Shown here in pieces: positions 26,482-35,790 of a stretch of 64,000 bases of DNA. The stretch covers positions 62,001 through 126,000 of the forward strand of contig NZ_NRRW01000001.1 of NCBI RefSeq assembly GCF_016583835.1. The letters run 5' to 3'. How positions within the stretch are numbered: position 1 is the first letter of the stretch; each line of letters begins with the position of its first letter. Source of the stretch: Thiococcus pfennigii (GTDB lineage: Bacteria; Pseudomonadota; Gammaproteobacteria; Chromatiales; Chromatiaceae). Both the position numbers and the translations under genes were made by a program. The notes under the pieces are model-generated. The model worked only from the letters and a program-made list of their open reading frames with translations, had not been told where the DNA came from and searched no databases.

Positions 26482-26568
26482 CGGCTTTCTCTCTTTCGGA
26501 TTCGGGCCTTCGGCCCGCGGCGGATTCGGGGCACGCGGGCGACGCGCGAGGCGCCTCCGGGCTTCCTG

Positions 26569-26574
26569 TATGAT
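26569..26574 (+). promoter_or_regulatory. Candidate -10 element of ygfZ
   Basis: TATGAT lies 77 bases before the ygfZ start, in the divergent space with the RNB gene. No good -35 is visible. Its position argues against the far-upstream ATG start for the RNB gene. Confidence 0.35.
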
Positions 26575-26651
26575 AGCGGGCCAGACCTTGAACACCGCCG
26601 GGCGCCGTCGCCCGACGCCGCCCGCGACACAGAGAGCGAGACGCCACGACC

Positions 26652-27683
26652 ATGAACAGCGAATGGAAAGCCTTCCTGGAATCCCTATCGGCCCGCATCG
26701 ACGACGAGGGCCGGGTCACCTTTCCCGAGGCCCCGGCCGACGCCGACTGCACGCTGGTGGACCTGTCGCACCTGGGGCTCATCGCCGTCGATGGCCCCGA
26801 CGCCCGCGAGTTCCTCCAGGGCCAGCTGACCAACGACGTGCGCGAGCTGTCGGATCGGCACACCCAACTCAGCGGGTACTGTAGCCCCAAAGGGCGGATG
26901 TTGGCCAATTTTCGGCTGCTGCGCCTGGGCGAGACCATCTACTTGCAATTGCCACGCAGCCAGGTCGAGGCGACGCTGAAGCGCCTGCAGATGTTCGTGC
27001 TGCGTTCGCGCGCGCGGCTGCGCGACGCGAGCGACGAGCTGGTCGCGATCGGCGTCGCCGGCGACGGGGCGCTGGCACGGGTCGCCGGTGCCTGCGGCGT
27101 CCTGCCCGAACTCGACAACGGTCTCGCGCGGGCCGGCGATCTGGCGCTCGTGCGGATCCCCGGGAACCCAGCACGCTTCCAGATCCTCGGCCCAGTCGAC
27201 GCGGTCAAGGCACTCTGGTCGCGCCTCGCCGAGGGGGCCGCGCTGGCCGGCCCGGATCGCTGGCGGCTGCTCGACATCCGCGCCGGCCTGCCGAGCATCT
27301 ACCCGGAGACGCGCGAGACCCTGGTGCCGCAGATGGCCAATATGCACCTGATCGACGGCGTCAGCTTCACGAAGGGCTGCTACACGGGTCAGGAGGTCGT
27401 CGCCCGGATGCAGCACCTCGGCAAGCTCAAGCGGCGGATGTATCGGGCCGAGGTGGAGACGGCGACACCGCCGCGCCCCGGCGAAGAGCTCTTCTCGCCG
27501 GACAGCCACTCGGGGCAGGGCACGGGGCTCGTCGTCGACGCCCAGGAGAGCGCCCCGGGGCGCTACGAACTCCTCGCGGTCGTCGAGGTCGAGTCGGCCG
27601 AGCAGGACCACGTCCAGCTCGGGCGCGACGGCCCGCACCTGACCCTGCATGCCCCGCCCTACGGCTTCCCGGCCGGCCGCTGA
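26652..27683 (+). CDS. ygfZ: Folate-binding Fe-S cluster repair protein YgfZ
   Basis: A 343-residue member of the GcvT-like YgfZ/COG0354 family, which binds tetrahydrofolate and helps assemble or repair certain Fe-S enzymes such as MiaB. The signature KGCYTGQEVVARMQHLGKLK is intact, with the family's essential cysteine. Other conserved blocks are DGPDAREFLQGQLTNDVREL and RLLDIRAGLPSIYPETRETL. The stop codon at 27681 lies within the first copy of a 31-bp direct repeat. Confidence 0.93.
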   Translation: MNSEWKAFLESLSARIDDEGRVTFPEAPADADCTLVDLSHLGLIAVDGPDAREFLQGQLTNDVRELSDRHTQLSGYCSPKGRMLANFRLLRLGETIYLQLPRSQVEATLKRLQMFVLRSRARLRDASDELVAIGVAGDGALARVAGACGVLPELDNGLARAGDLALVRIPGNPARFQILGPVDAVKALWSRLAEGAALAGPDRWRLLDIRAGLPSIYPETRETLVPQMANMHLIDGVSFTKGCYTGQEVVARMQHLGKLKRRMYRAEVETATPPRPGEELFSPDSHSGQGTGLVVDAQESAPGRYELLAVVEVESAEQDHVQLGRDGPHLTLHAPPYGFPAGR

Positions 27684-27711
27684 GCGGGGCGCGCCCCGGG
27701 GCCGGCCTAGT
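27681..27711. repeat. 31-bp direct repeat, copy 1 (ygfZ end)
   Basis: Begins at the TGA stop of ygfZ and ends CCTAGT. It matches 28190-28220 in 30 of 31 positions, the single difference being C versus G at the tenth base. The two copies bracket the repeat island between ygfZ and lysS. Confidence 0.9.
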
Positions 27712-27817
27712 ACAGCAGTACGGATGTTCCGAGACCGTCTCAGATCGTTGTCGTTGTCGGCTTGCGAATCTCGACAACGACAACGAACAGCCTCGGGATT
27801 TCTGAAGTGCTGCACTA
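27708..27817. repeat. 110-bp palindromic element with GTTGTC stem
   Basis: The core is a perfect 15-bp stem, TCGTTGTCGTTGTCG (27745-27759) with its complement at 27772-27786, and a 12-base loop. The ends are also inverted: TAGTACAGCA (27708-27717) against TGCTGCACTA (27808-27817), 9 of 10 matching. The nested structure resembles a MITE or non-autonomous palindrome. The sequence TAG...CTA marks the ends. Confidence 0.75.
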
Positions 27818-27867
27818 GCCCGAACGGCCCGCACAGCGGACCCTACAGGGCTCATGCGACCTACGGG

Positions 27868-27969
27868 CTCGCGCAGAGACACAGAGGCGCAACGTGAAGA
27901 GAAGGCATTGGTCGATGTCACCAGTACGCTCCGCTTCTCCTTCTCTGCGCCTTGGCGTCTCTGCGCGAG
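27868..27969. repeat. Inverted repeat of the CTCTGCGC class
   Basis: The arm at 27868-27891 (starting CTCGCGCAGAGACACAGAGG) pairs with 27946-27969 over 21 of 24 positions. Elements with TCTCTGCGCCTTGGCGTCTC cores are scattered in many unrelated bacterial genomes. The interior, about 54 bases, shows no coding sign. Confidence 0.65.
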
Positions 27970-28049
27970 ATCTCTTTTTCGGGTGCGAGGCCGTCGGGTC
28001 AGGCGCGCCGGCGCGGCCTTCGATGGGAAAGCAGCGGTCGCGCGCGCCA

Positions 28050-28179
28050 TAACCCGACAACGGCCCCGCTGACGCCGCCTGCGCTGGTAGGCGCCCGCTT
28101 GCGGGCGGTCGGGGCACGGATGCCTCGGTGGCCGCCGCGTTGCCGGCCGTCGGGTTACGCCCCGAGGGGCTAACCCGAC
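28050..28179. repeat. TAACCCGAC palindromes (REP-like)
   Basis: TAACCCGAC occurs at 28050-28058 and 28171-28179, with the inverse GTCGGGTTA at 28149-28157. The last two form a hairpin whose stem continues inward through GCCCC/GGGGC around a GA loop, interrupted by one bulged C. This motif is a common extragenic palindrome of gammaproteobacteria. Confidence 0.7.
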
Positions 28180-28189
28180 CTCTCGGCCC

Positions 28190-28215
28190 TGAGCGGGGGG
28201 CGCCCCGGGGCCGGC

Positions 28216-28220
<5 letters not shown>
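28190..28220. repeat. 31-bp direct repeat, copy 2 (lysS end)
   Basis: Same sequence as 27681-27711 except one base. The CTA at 28216-28218 inside this copy is the complement of the lysS stop codon TAG. Confidence 0.9.
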
Positions 28221-29721
<1,501 letters not shown>

Positions 29722-29758
29722 CGTCCGTTCAATCTTTGCCTGTCGGATTCGAGGCGGC

Positions 29759-30857
29759 TCACAGCCCGCTCTTCAGGCTGGCCTCGATGAAGGGGTCCAG
29801 ATGGCCGTCGAGCACGGCCTGGGTGTTGGCGGTCTCCACACCGGTGCGCAGATCCTTGATCCGCGACTGGTCGAGGACATAGGAGCGGATCTGGCTCCCC
29901 CAGCCGATGTCGGACTTGCTGTCCTCCAGGGCCTGCTGCGAGGCGCGACGCTTCTGCATCTCCAGCTCGTAGAGCTTGGCCTTGAGCTGGCGCATCGCCT
30001 GGTCCTTGTTCTGGTGCTGCGAGCGGCCGTTCTGGCACTGCACGACGATACCGGTCGGGTTGTGCGTGATGCGCACCGCCGACTCGGTCCGGTTGACGTG
30101 CTGGCCGCCGGCACCGCTCGCGCGGTAGACGTCGATGCGCAGGTCGGCGGGATTGATCTCGACCTCGACGCTGTCGTCGATCTCGGGCGAGACGAAGACG
30201 GCCGCAAAGGAAGTGTGACGGCGGTTGCCCGAGTCGAACGGCGACTTGCGCACCAGCCGATGCACGCCGATCTCGGTGCGCAGCCAGCCGAAGGCATGGT
30301 CGCCCTCGAAGCGGATGGTCGCGCTCTTGATGCCGGCCACCTCGCCCGGGGAGACCTCCATCAGCTCGATCTTGAAGTCGTGACGCTCGCCCCAGCGCAG
30401 GTACATCCGCAGCAGCATCTCCGCCCAGTCCTGGGCCTCGGTGCCGCCCGAGCCGGCCTGGATATCGAGGAAGGCGTTGTTCGCATCCATCTCGCCGGAG
30501 AACATGCGCCGGAACTCCAGCTCGCCGACGCGTCGCTCGAAGCCCTCGAGGTCCGCGCAGAGGGTCGCCACGGTCGCCTCGTCGCCCTCCTCGACCGCCA
30601 TCGCCAGCAGCTCGGCGGCGTCGGTCAGGCCGGCATCGAGCTCATCGAGGCCGACCACGACCTGCTCCAACGCGGCGCGCTCGCGCCCGAGCCCCTGGGC
30701 CCGCTCCGGGTCGCTCCAGACGTTCGGCTCCTCCAGCTCGCGCAGGACCTCGGTCAGGCGCTCCTTCTTCTCGGCGTAGTCAAAGATACCCCCTAAGGGA
30801 CGCCATGCGTCCCCGGAGGTCATGGATCTGGGCACGGATCGGATTGATGTCTTGCAC
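29759..30857 (-). CDS. prfB: Peptide chain release factor 2, programmed +1 frameshift
   Basis: RF2 reads UGA and UAA stop codons. The gene is in two frames: 25 codons (30857 down to 30783) ending SLRGYL at an in-frame TGA, then 340 codons from 30781 down to 29759 after skipping one base, giving 365 residues, the exact length of E. coli RF2. The stop-recognition SPF motif is in [14 protein letters not shown] and the catalytic GGQ in [16 protein letters not shown]. The GTG start at 30857 (GGAG six bases upstream) places the UGA at codon 26, as in E. coli. An ATG eight codons upstream is the alternative. Confidence 0.96.
30779..30794 (-). promoter_or_regulatory. prfB autoregulatory frameshift site
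   Basis: On the minus strand the sequence AGGGGGTATCTTTGAC contains the internal Shine-Dalgarno-like AGGGGG (30794-30789), the slippery CUU codon (30785-30783), the UGA (30782-30780) and the following C that weakens termination. When RF2 is scarce, ribosomes shift +1 here and make full-length RF2. Confidence 0.96.
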
Positions 30858-31027
30858 TGGCTTCTCCGGGGGTCGTTTCATCGTCAATCGCGTTCGAGGC
30901 ACGCGGGGCGCGCCCTGATCCGGCGCGCCGTCGCGGTCGCGCCCTGTGCGATCTCGCGGCCCGCCGACGGGGTCGGGGCCACCGAGCAGGGCGCAACTAT
31001 AAGGGATTGCGCGCAAGAGAGCACAGT

Positions 31028-33397
31028 TCAGGCGCGGCCGGCACCCGTGTCCCCGGCGAGGAGCCGTGCCGCAGCGACGACCGCCTGGCCGAGCGAGAGG
31101 CCACCGTCGTTGGCCGGGACCTGGCGGTGGACCAGGACCCGCAGCCCGGCCTCGCGAAGGCCCGCGGCCACTGCCTCGAGGAGGCGCCGATTCTGGAAGA
31201 CCCCGCCCGAGAGGGCCGCCGCCGCGAGCCCATGGCGAGAGGCGAGGCGCGTGGCCGCGGCGACGATGGTCTCGGCGAGCCCGCGGTGGAAGCGCGCCGC
31301 GATGACCGGCGGGGTGACGGCGGCCGCGAGGTCCGCGAGCAGGGCCTGCCACATCGGCGCCGGATCCATGACTAGGCGGCCACGCTCGTCCTCGACGAGC
31401 GCGAAGTCGTAGCCCGGCTCGCCCGCGACGGCTCGCCCAGCGAGCACCTCCAGTTCGATCGCCGCCTGCCCTTCGTAGCCGATCCCCTCGCGGCACAGTC
31501 CCACGGCACCGGCGACGGCGTCGAAGAGCCGCCCGCAGGCGCTCGTCGGTGGGGCGTTGAGGCCGCGTTCGATCATCCGGTCGCAGACGGCGAACGGCTG
31601 GCCCGAGAGCCAGCGCACGAGCTCCAGATCGGGATGCGCGGCGCGGACCTGGTCCCAGCCCAGGTGGGCGCGCAACTGCGCGTAGGTGTTGCGCCAGGGC
31701 TCGCGGACGGCCCGCTCCCCGCCCGGCAGCGCGACCGGCGCCAGCCACGCGACCCGCTCGAACCCCAGGTAATCGGCGACGAGCAACTCGCCGCCCCAGA
31801 GGCTGCCGTCGGGCCCATAGCCGAGCCCGTCCAGCGCGATGCCGAGGACCCGGCCGCCGGCGAGCGGCCAGCCGTTGTCGGCCAGCACCGCGGCGATATG
31901 GGCATGGTGATGCTGGACGGTGAGGACCGGCAGTCCGGCGCGCGCCGCCCAGGCCCGACCGATCAGCGTCGATCGGTAGCCCGGGTGGGCGTCGACGGCC
32001 AGGGCCGTCGGCTCATGGCGGTAGAGGGCGCGATAGAGATCGATGGTGCGCCCGTACTCGCGGGCCGTGCGGGCCTCCTCCAGGTCGCCCAGGTGCTGGG
32101 ACAGGATCGCCTGGCCGTCCTGGGCCAGGCAGAGGGTGACCTTGAGCTCGCCGCCGAGGGCCAACAGCGGCGGCGCCGCGGCGAGGCCCTCCGGCAGCGG
32201 CAGCGGCGCCGGGGCATAACCGCGGGCGCGGCGCAACGGCTGCGGGGCGCCGTCGAGGACGCGCACGAGCGAGTCGTCGACCCGGTTGACGATCGCCCGG
32301 TCGTGCAGGAGCCGATAGTCGGCGAGCCCCGCGAGACGCTCGGCCGCCTCGTCGTTGGCGGTGCACTGAGGCTCCTCGGCGCGGTTGCCGCTCGTCATCA
32401 CGAGCGGCCGCTCCCAATCGGCGAGGAGCAGGTGATGCAGTGGGCTGTAGGGCAGCATGAAGCCGAGGGTATCCTGGCCCGGGGCGACCGCACCGGCCAC
32501 CGCCCGCGGCCCGCCGGCCCGGAGCAGGACGATCGGCGCCACCGGGCTCGCGAGGAGCTCGGCCTCGGCATCCTGGACCTCGGCGTAGCGACGGATCACG
32601 GTGAGATCCCGGGCCATCAGCGCGAAGGGCTTGGCGTAGCGCCCCTTGCGCCGTCGCAGGCGGGCGACCGCGTCCCGGTCCTCGGCGTCGCAGGCGAGAT
32701 GGAAACCGCCGATCCCCTTCAGCGCGACGATCGCCCCGCGTGCGAGGAGCCGGCTCGCCGCATCGATCGCGTCGATCGCCCCGAAGGCGGCCGGCGCGAC
32801 CCGCCGCCCATCTGCGTCTTCGAGCCAGACCTGCGGCCCGCAGTCCCCGCAGGCATTCGGCTGGGCATGGAAGCGCCGATCCGCCGGGTCGGCATACTCG
32901 GCGGCGCAGGCCGGACACATCGCGAACGCCGCCATGCTGGTGTTGGCGCGGTCGTAGGGGATGCGCTCGAGGATGCTCAGCCGGGGACCGCAGTGGGTGC
33001 AGTTGATGAACGGGTAGCGCCAGCGCCGATCGGTCGGATCGAAGAGCTCGTGTCGACAGGCCGGACAGGTCGCGGCATCGGGCACCACGCCGGTGCGCAC
33101 GGCCCCACCACCGCTCGCGACGATGCGAAAGGGTCCGGGCGGCGCGGCCTCGGCGAGGGCGGTTCGCTCCAGGGCATCGAGGCGCGCGAGCGGCGGGCAC
33201 TGGGCACGAAGCTCGGTGCAGAAGCGCTCGCGGGCGAGCGCGTCGCCCCAGACACGGATCAGGACCCCTTCCCCATCGTTGCGGACCTCGCCCGTCAGCC
33301 CGCAGGCCTCGGCGAGGCGCCAGACGGTCGGGCGGAAGCCGACCCCCTGGACCAGGCCGCGCGCGCGGATCGCCTCGCCCCCGGCCCGCTCGGTCAT
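31028..33397 (-). CDS. hypF: [NiFe] hydrogenase maturation carbamoyltransferase HypF
   Basis: A 789-residue enzyme that uses carbamoyl phosphate and ATP to begin synthesis of the cyanide ligands of [NiFe] hydrogenases, passing the carbamoyl group to HypE. Domains in order: acylphosphatase (LVQGVGFRPTVWRLAEACGL), paired zinc fingers (CPACRHELFD, INCTHCGPR, CPACAAEY, NACGDCGP), YrdC-like (ALKGIGGFHLACDA, KPFALMARDL), and a Kae1/TsaD-like C-terminal part (VQHHHAHIAAVLADNG, LSGGVFQNRRLLEAV). The start is four bases from the tcdA stop. No other hyp gene or hydrogenase is in the window. Confidence 0.96.
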   Translation of the reverse strand: MTERAGGEAIRARGLVQGVGFRPTVWRLAEACGLTGEVRNDGEGVLIRVWGDALARERFCTELRAQCPPLARLDALERTALAEAAPPGPFRIVASGGGAVRTGVVPDAATCPACRHELFDPTDRRWRYPFINCTHCGPRLSILERIPYDRANTSMAAFAMCPACAAEYADPADRRFHAQPNACGDCGPQVWLEDADGRRVAPAAFGAIDAIDAASRLLARGAIVALKGIGGFHLACDAEDRDAVARLRRRKGRYAKPFALMARDLTVIRRYAEVQDAEAELLASPVAPIVLLRAGGPRAVAGAVAPGQDTLGFMLPYSPLHHLLLADWERPLVMTSGNRAEEPQCTANDEAAERLAGLADYRLLHDRAIVNRVDDSLVRVLDGAPQPLRRARGYAPAPLPLPEGLAAAPPLLALGGELKVTLCLAQDGQAILSQHLGDLEEARTAREYGRTIDLYRALYRHEPTALAVDAHPGYRSTLIGRAWAARAGLPVLTVQHHHAHIAAVLADNGWPLAGGRVLGIALDGLGYGPDGSLWGGELLVADYLGFERVAWLAPVALPGGERAVREPWRNTYAQLRAHLGWDQVRAAHPDLELVRWLSGQPFAVCDRMIERGLNAPPTSACGRLFDAVAGAVGLCREGIGYEGQAAIELEVLAGRAVAGEPGYDFALVEDERGRLVMDPAPMWQALLADLAAAVTPPVIAARFHRGLAETIVAAATRLASRHGLAAAALSGGVFQNRRLLEAVAAGLREAGLRVLVHRQVPANDGGLSLGQAVVAAARLLAGDTGAGRA

Positions 33398-33401
33398 CGG
33401 G

Positions 33402-34163
33402 TCACTCGGTCGCGAGGAGCCGCTCGACGACGGCCCCGGCCAGCATCAGCCCGAACAGGGCCGGCAGATAGCTCAGCGTCCCGTTGACGGCGCGCGGTCG
33501 GCCGCGGCCCACGGGCTCCGGCGGCAGCGGCGGACGCGGCGGCTCGTCGGACCAGACCGCCAGCACGCCGCGTCCCAGCCCGCGGCGGCGCAGGCGCTGG
33601 CGGACCTCGCGCGCCAGCGGACAACCGCGCGACTCCATCAGGTCGCCCAGGCGCAGGCGCGCCGGGTCGCTGCGCCCGCCGGCCCCCATGCTGCTCGCGA
33701 CCGGCACGCCGGCGCGCAGCGCCGCCTCGAGCAGCGCCAGCTTGCAGCTCAGGCTATCGATCGCATCGAGAACCCGATCGTGGCCGTCGGCGATCAACTC
33801 CGGCATCTCCTCGGGGCCGACGAACCGATCGAGCGCCGTCACCCGGCAGGTCGGATTGATGTCGGCGAGCCGCTCGGCCATGACCTCGGCCTTGCGCCGC
33901 CCGATGGTCGAGCCGAGCGCGAGGAGTTGGCGATTGAGGTTCGACGGCGCGACCAGGTCGCCGTCGATGACCGTCAGACGGCCGACGCCAGCGCGCACCA
34001 GGGCCTCGGCCGCATAGGCACCGACCCCGCCCAGACCGACGACCAGGACCCGCGCCGCGCGCAGTCGCGCGAGGCCCTCATCGCCGACGACGATCCGGGT
34101 GCGCTCGGCGAGCGCACCGGCCGGATCCGGCAGTGACTCGACGGGCGGGGCGGGGCTGCTCAT
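33402..34163 (-). CDS. tcdA: tRNA threonylcarbamoyladenosine dehydratase
   Basis: A 253-residue E1/ThiF-like ATP-dependent enzyme that cyclises t6A to ct6A at tRNA position 37. The Rossmann ATP site is VLVVGLGGVGAYAAEALVRA, followed by RLTVIDGDLVAPSNLNRQ, VLDAIDSLSCKLALL and SSMGAGGRSDPARL. The last segment (NGTLSYLPALFGLMLAGAVV) is the usual C-terminal hydrophobic stretch. The start at 34163 lies 13 bases beyond the tatD-like stop, and hypF follows within four bases. Confidence 0.92.
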   Translation of the reverse strand: MSSPAPPVESLPDPAGALAERTRIVVGDEGLARLRAARVLVVGLGGVGAYAAEALVRAGVGRLTVIDGDLVAPSNLNRQLLALGSTIGRRKAEVMAERLADINPTCRVTALDRFVGPEEMPELIADGHDRVLDAIDSLSCKLALLEAALRAGVPVASSMGAGGRSDPARLRLGDLMESRGCPLAREVRQRLRRRGLGRGVLAVWSDEPPRPPLPPEPVGRGRPRAVNGTLSYLPALFGLMLAGAVVERLLATE

Positions 34164-34176
34164 ACCGAGACCGATC

Positions 34177-34950
34177 TCAAAGCCCGAGGACCGCGCGGGC
34201 ATTGGCCGTCGTCTGCGCGGCCAGCGCGGCCGGGTTCTCATCACGCAACTCGGCCAGCGCCGCCAGCACGTCGGGCAGGTACTCGGGGCTATTGCGCTCG
34301 CCCTGGTGGGCGACAACGGTCAGGTCCGGGGCGTCGGTCTCGAGCACGATCGCCGTCGCCGGCAGGGCGCGGGCGAGGCGGTGCAGCCGGCTGGAGCGGG
34401 CGAAGGTCAACATGCCGCCGAAGCCGAGCGCGAAGCCGAGCGCCTGGTACTGCTCGGCCTGCTGGAGGCTGCCGTTGAAGGCGTGGGCGATGCCGCCACG
34501 CACCCGCGCGCGGCGCAGGATCGCGAGGACCTCGTCATGGGCCTTGCGCACGTGGAGCAGGACCGGCAGGTCGGCGGCCCGGGCGATCGCGAGCTGGGCC
34601 TCGAAGAGGGCCGCTTGGCGCTCGGGGTCGGCATCGGCGACGAACCGATCGAGCCCGATCTCGCCGATCGCGACCGGCGGTTTGGCGGCGACGGCCCGCT
34701 CCAGGGCCGCGAGGTCCCCGGCCCCATGGTCGGCCAGATAGACGGGGTGCAGGCCGAGGGCCGGATGCAGGCCGGGCTCGGCGGCGCAGAGGCCGCGCAG
34801 TCCGTCCCAGCCGGCGGCCGAGATGGCCGGGATGACCAGGTCGGTGACGCCCGCCGCGCGCGCGCGGGCCAGGACCGCGGCGCGGTCGGCATCGAATGCG
34901 GCGACATCGAGATGGCAGTGGGTATCGATCAAGACGGGCGGCGTGGCCAT
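34177..34950 (-). CDS. TatD-family metal-dependent hydrolase (YjjV-like)
   Basis: A 257-residue TIM-barrel hydrolase of the TatD group, implicated in DNA 3'-end trimming and RNA quality control. Metal-binding motifs: LIDTHCHLDVAAFDADR (HxH), IGEIGLDR (Glu), LLHVRKAHDEVLAIL and IAHAFNGSLQQA (His), and VLETDAPDL (Asp). The NSPEYLPDVLAALAEL block near the C-terminus is typical. It starts at the ATG at 34950, 67 bases after the NYN gene stop, in the same run. Confidence 0.9.
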   Translation of the reverse strand: MATPPVLIDTHCHLDVAAFDADRAAVLARARAAGVTDLVIPAISAAGWDGLRGLCAAEPGLHPALGLHPVYLADHGAGDLAALERAVAAKPPVAIGEIGLDRFVADADPERQAALFEAQLAIARAADLPVLLHVRKAHDEVLAILRRARVRGGIAHAFNGSLQQAEQYQALGFALGFGGMLTFARSSRLHRLARALPATAIVLETDAPDLTVVAHQGERNSPEYLPDVLAALAELRDENPAALAAQTTANARAVLGL

Positions 34951-35017
34951 GGCGCGGCGCGGACGGACGAGGGTCGTGCAAGCGAGATGGCGACCGCCGG
35001 GGCGGCCATCAATGCCG

Positions 35018-35758
35018 TCAGCCGATCGACCGCTTGTCGCGGACATAGAGGGCCTTGTGCGGCCCGTCGCCGATCTGGCGCTCCTCGACCTCGAAGAGCT
35101 GGAGCGCCTTGATCAGGCCGCTGAGCTTGCTGTAGCCGTAGTTGCGGGCATCGAACTCGGGGGCGCGCTTGGCGATCGTCGAGCCCACCGCCCCGAGGCC
35201 GGCCCAGCCGGCGTCGTCGGCGACGGCATCGACGGCCAGACGCAGCAGGTGGACCAACTTGGCGTCCTGCTTGAGCTCCTTGCCGCTCTTGCGCGCGGTC
35301 TTCTCGCCGTCGTCATCCTCGCGCAGGAGTTCGGTGAAGACGAACTTGTCGCAGGCGGCGACGAAGGGCTCCGGGGTCTTCTTCTCGCCGAAGCCGTAGA
35401 CGACGGTGCCCGACTCGCGCAGGCGCGAGGCCAGGCGCGTGAAGTCGCTGTCGCTCGAGACGATGCAGAAGCCCTCGAAGTTGCCCGTGTAGAGCAGGTC
35501 CATCGCATCGATCATCATCGCGCCGTCGGTCGCGTTCTTGCCCTTCGTGTAGCGGAACTGCTGCATCGGCTGGATCGAGTGGCGCAGCAGCACCTCCTTC
35601 CAGCCGCCCAGATTCGGTAGCGTCCAGTCGCCGTAGATCCGCTTGACGTGGGCCGTACCGTACTTGGCGATTTCGGCGAGCAGCCCCTCGACGATGGCCG
35701 GGGCGGCATTGTCCGCATCGATCAGCACGGCCAGTCGCTTGTTGTCATCGTTCGCCAT
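35018..35758 (-). CDS. NYN-domain protein with C-terminal OST-HTH/LOTUS domain
   Basis: A 246-residue predicted RNA-processing nuclease. The N-terminal NYN (PIN-like) domain has the acidic residues of the metal site: LAVLIDADNA, KGKNATDGAMMIDAMDLLYT and SSDSDFTRLASRLRESG. After a charged linker (DDDGEKTARKSGKEL) comes a winged-helix LOTUS domain (WAGLGAVGSTIAKRAPEFDA, YSKLSGLIKAL) thought to bind RNA. GAGGAG precedes the ATG. The same architecture occurs in eukaryotic MARF1-type proteins. RNA target unknown. Confidence 0.9.
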   Translation of the reverse strand: MANDDNKRLAVLIDADNAAPAIVEGLLAEIAKYGTAHVKRIYGDWTLPNLGGWKEVLLRHSIQPMQQFRYTKGKNATDGAMMIDAMDLLYTGNFEGFCIVSSDSDFTRLASRLRESGTVVYGFGEKKTPEPFVAACDKFVFTELLREDDDGEKTARKSGKELKQDAKLVHLLRLAVDAVADDAGWAGLGAVGSTIAKRAPEFDARNYGYSKLSGLIKALQLFEVEERQIGDGPHKALYVRDKRSIG

Positions 35759-35790
35759 CGATCGCTCCTCACATTGGCGACGGCCGACCC

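Larger units (their letters stand above)
27684..28215. other. Repeat island between convergent ygfZ and lysS
   Basis: No gene is seen. These 532 bases are built of three unrelated palindromic elements (27708-27817, 27868-27969, 28050-28179), bracketed by a 31-bp direct repeat whose copies contain the stop codons of the two flanking genes. Confidence 0.7.
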
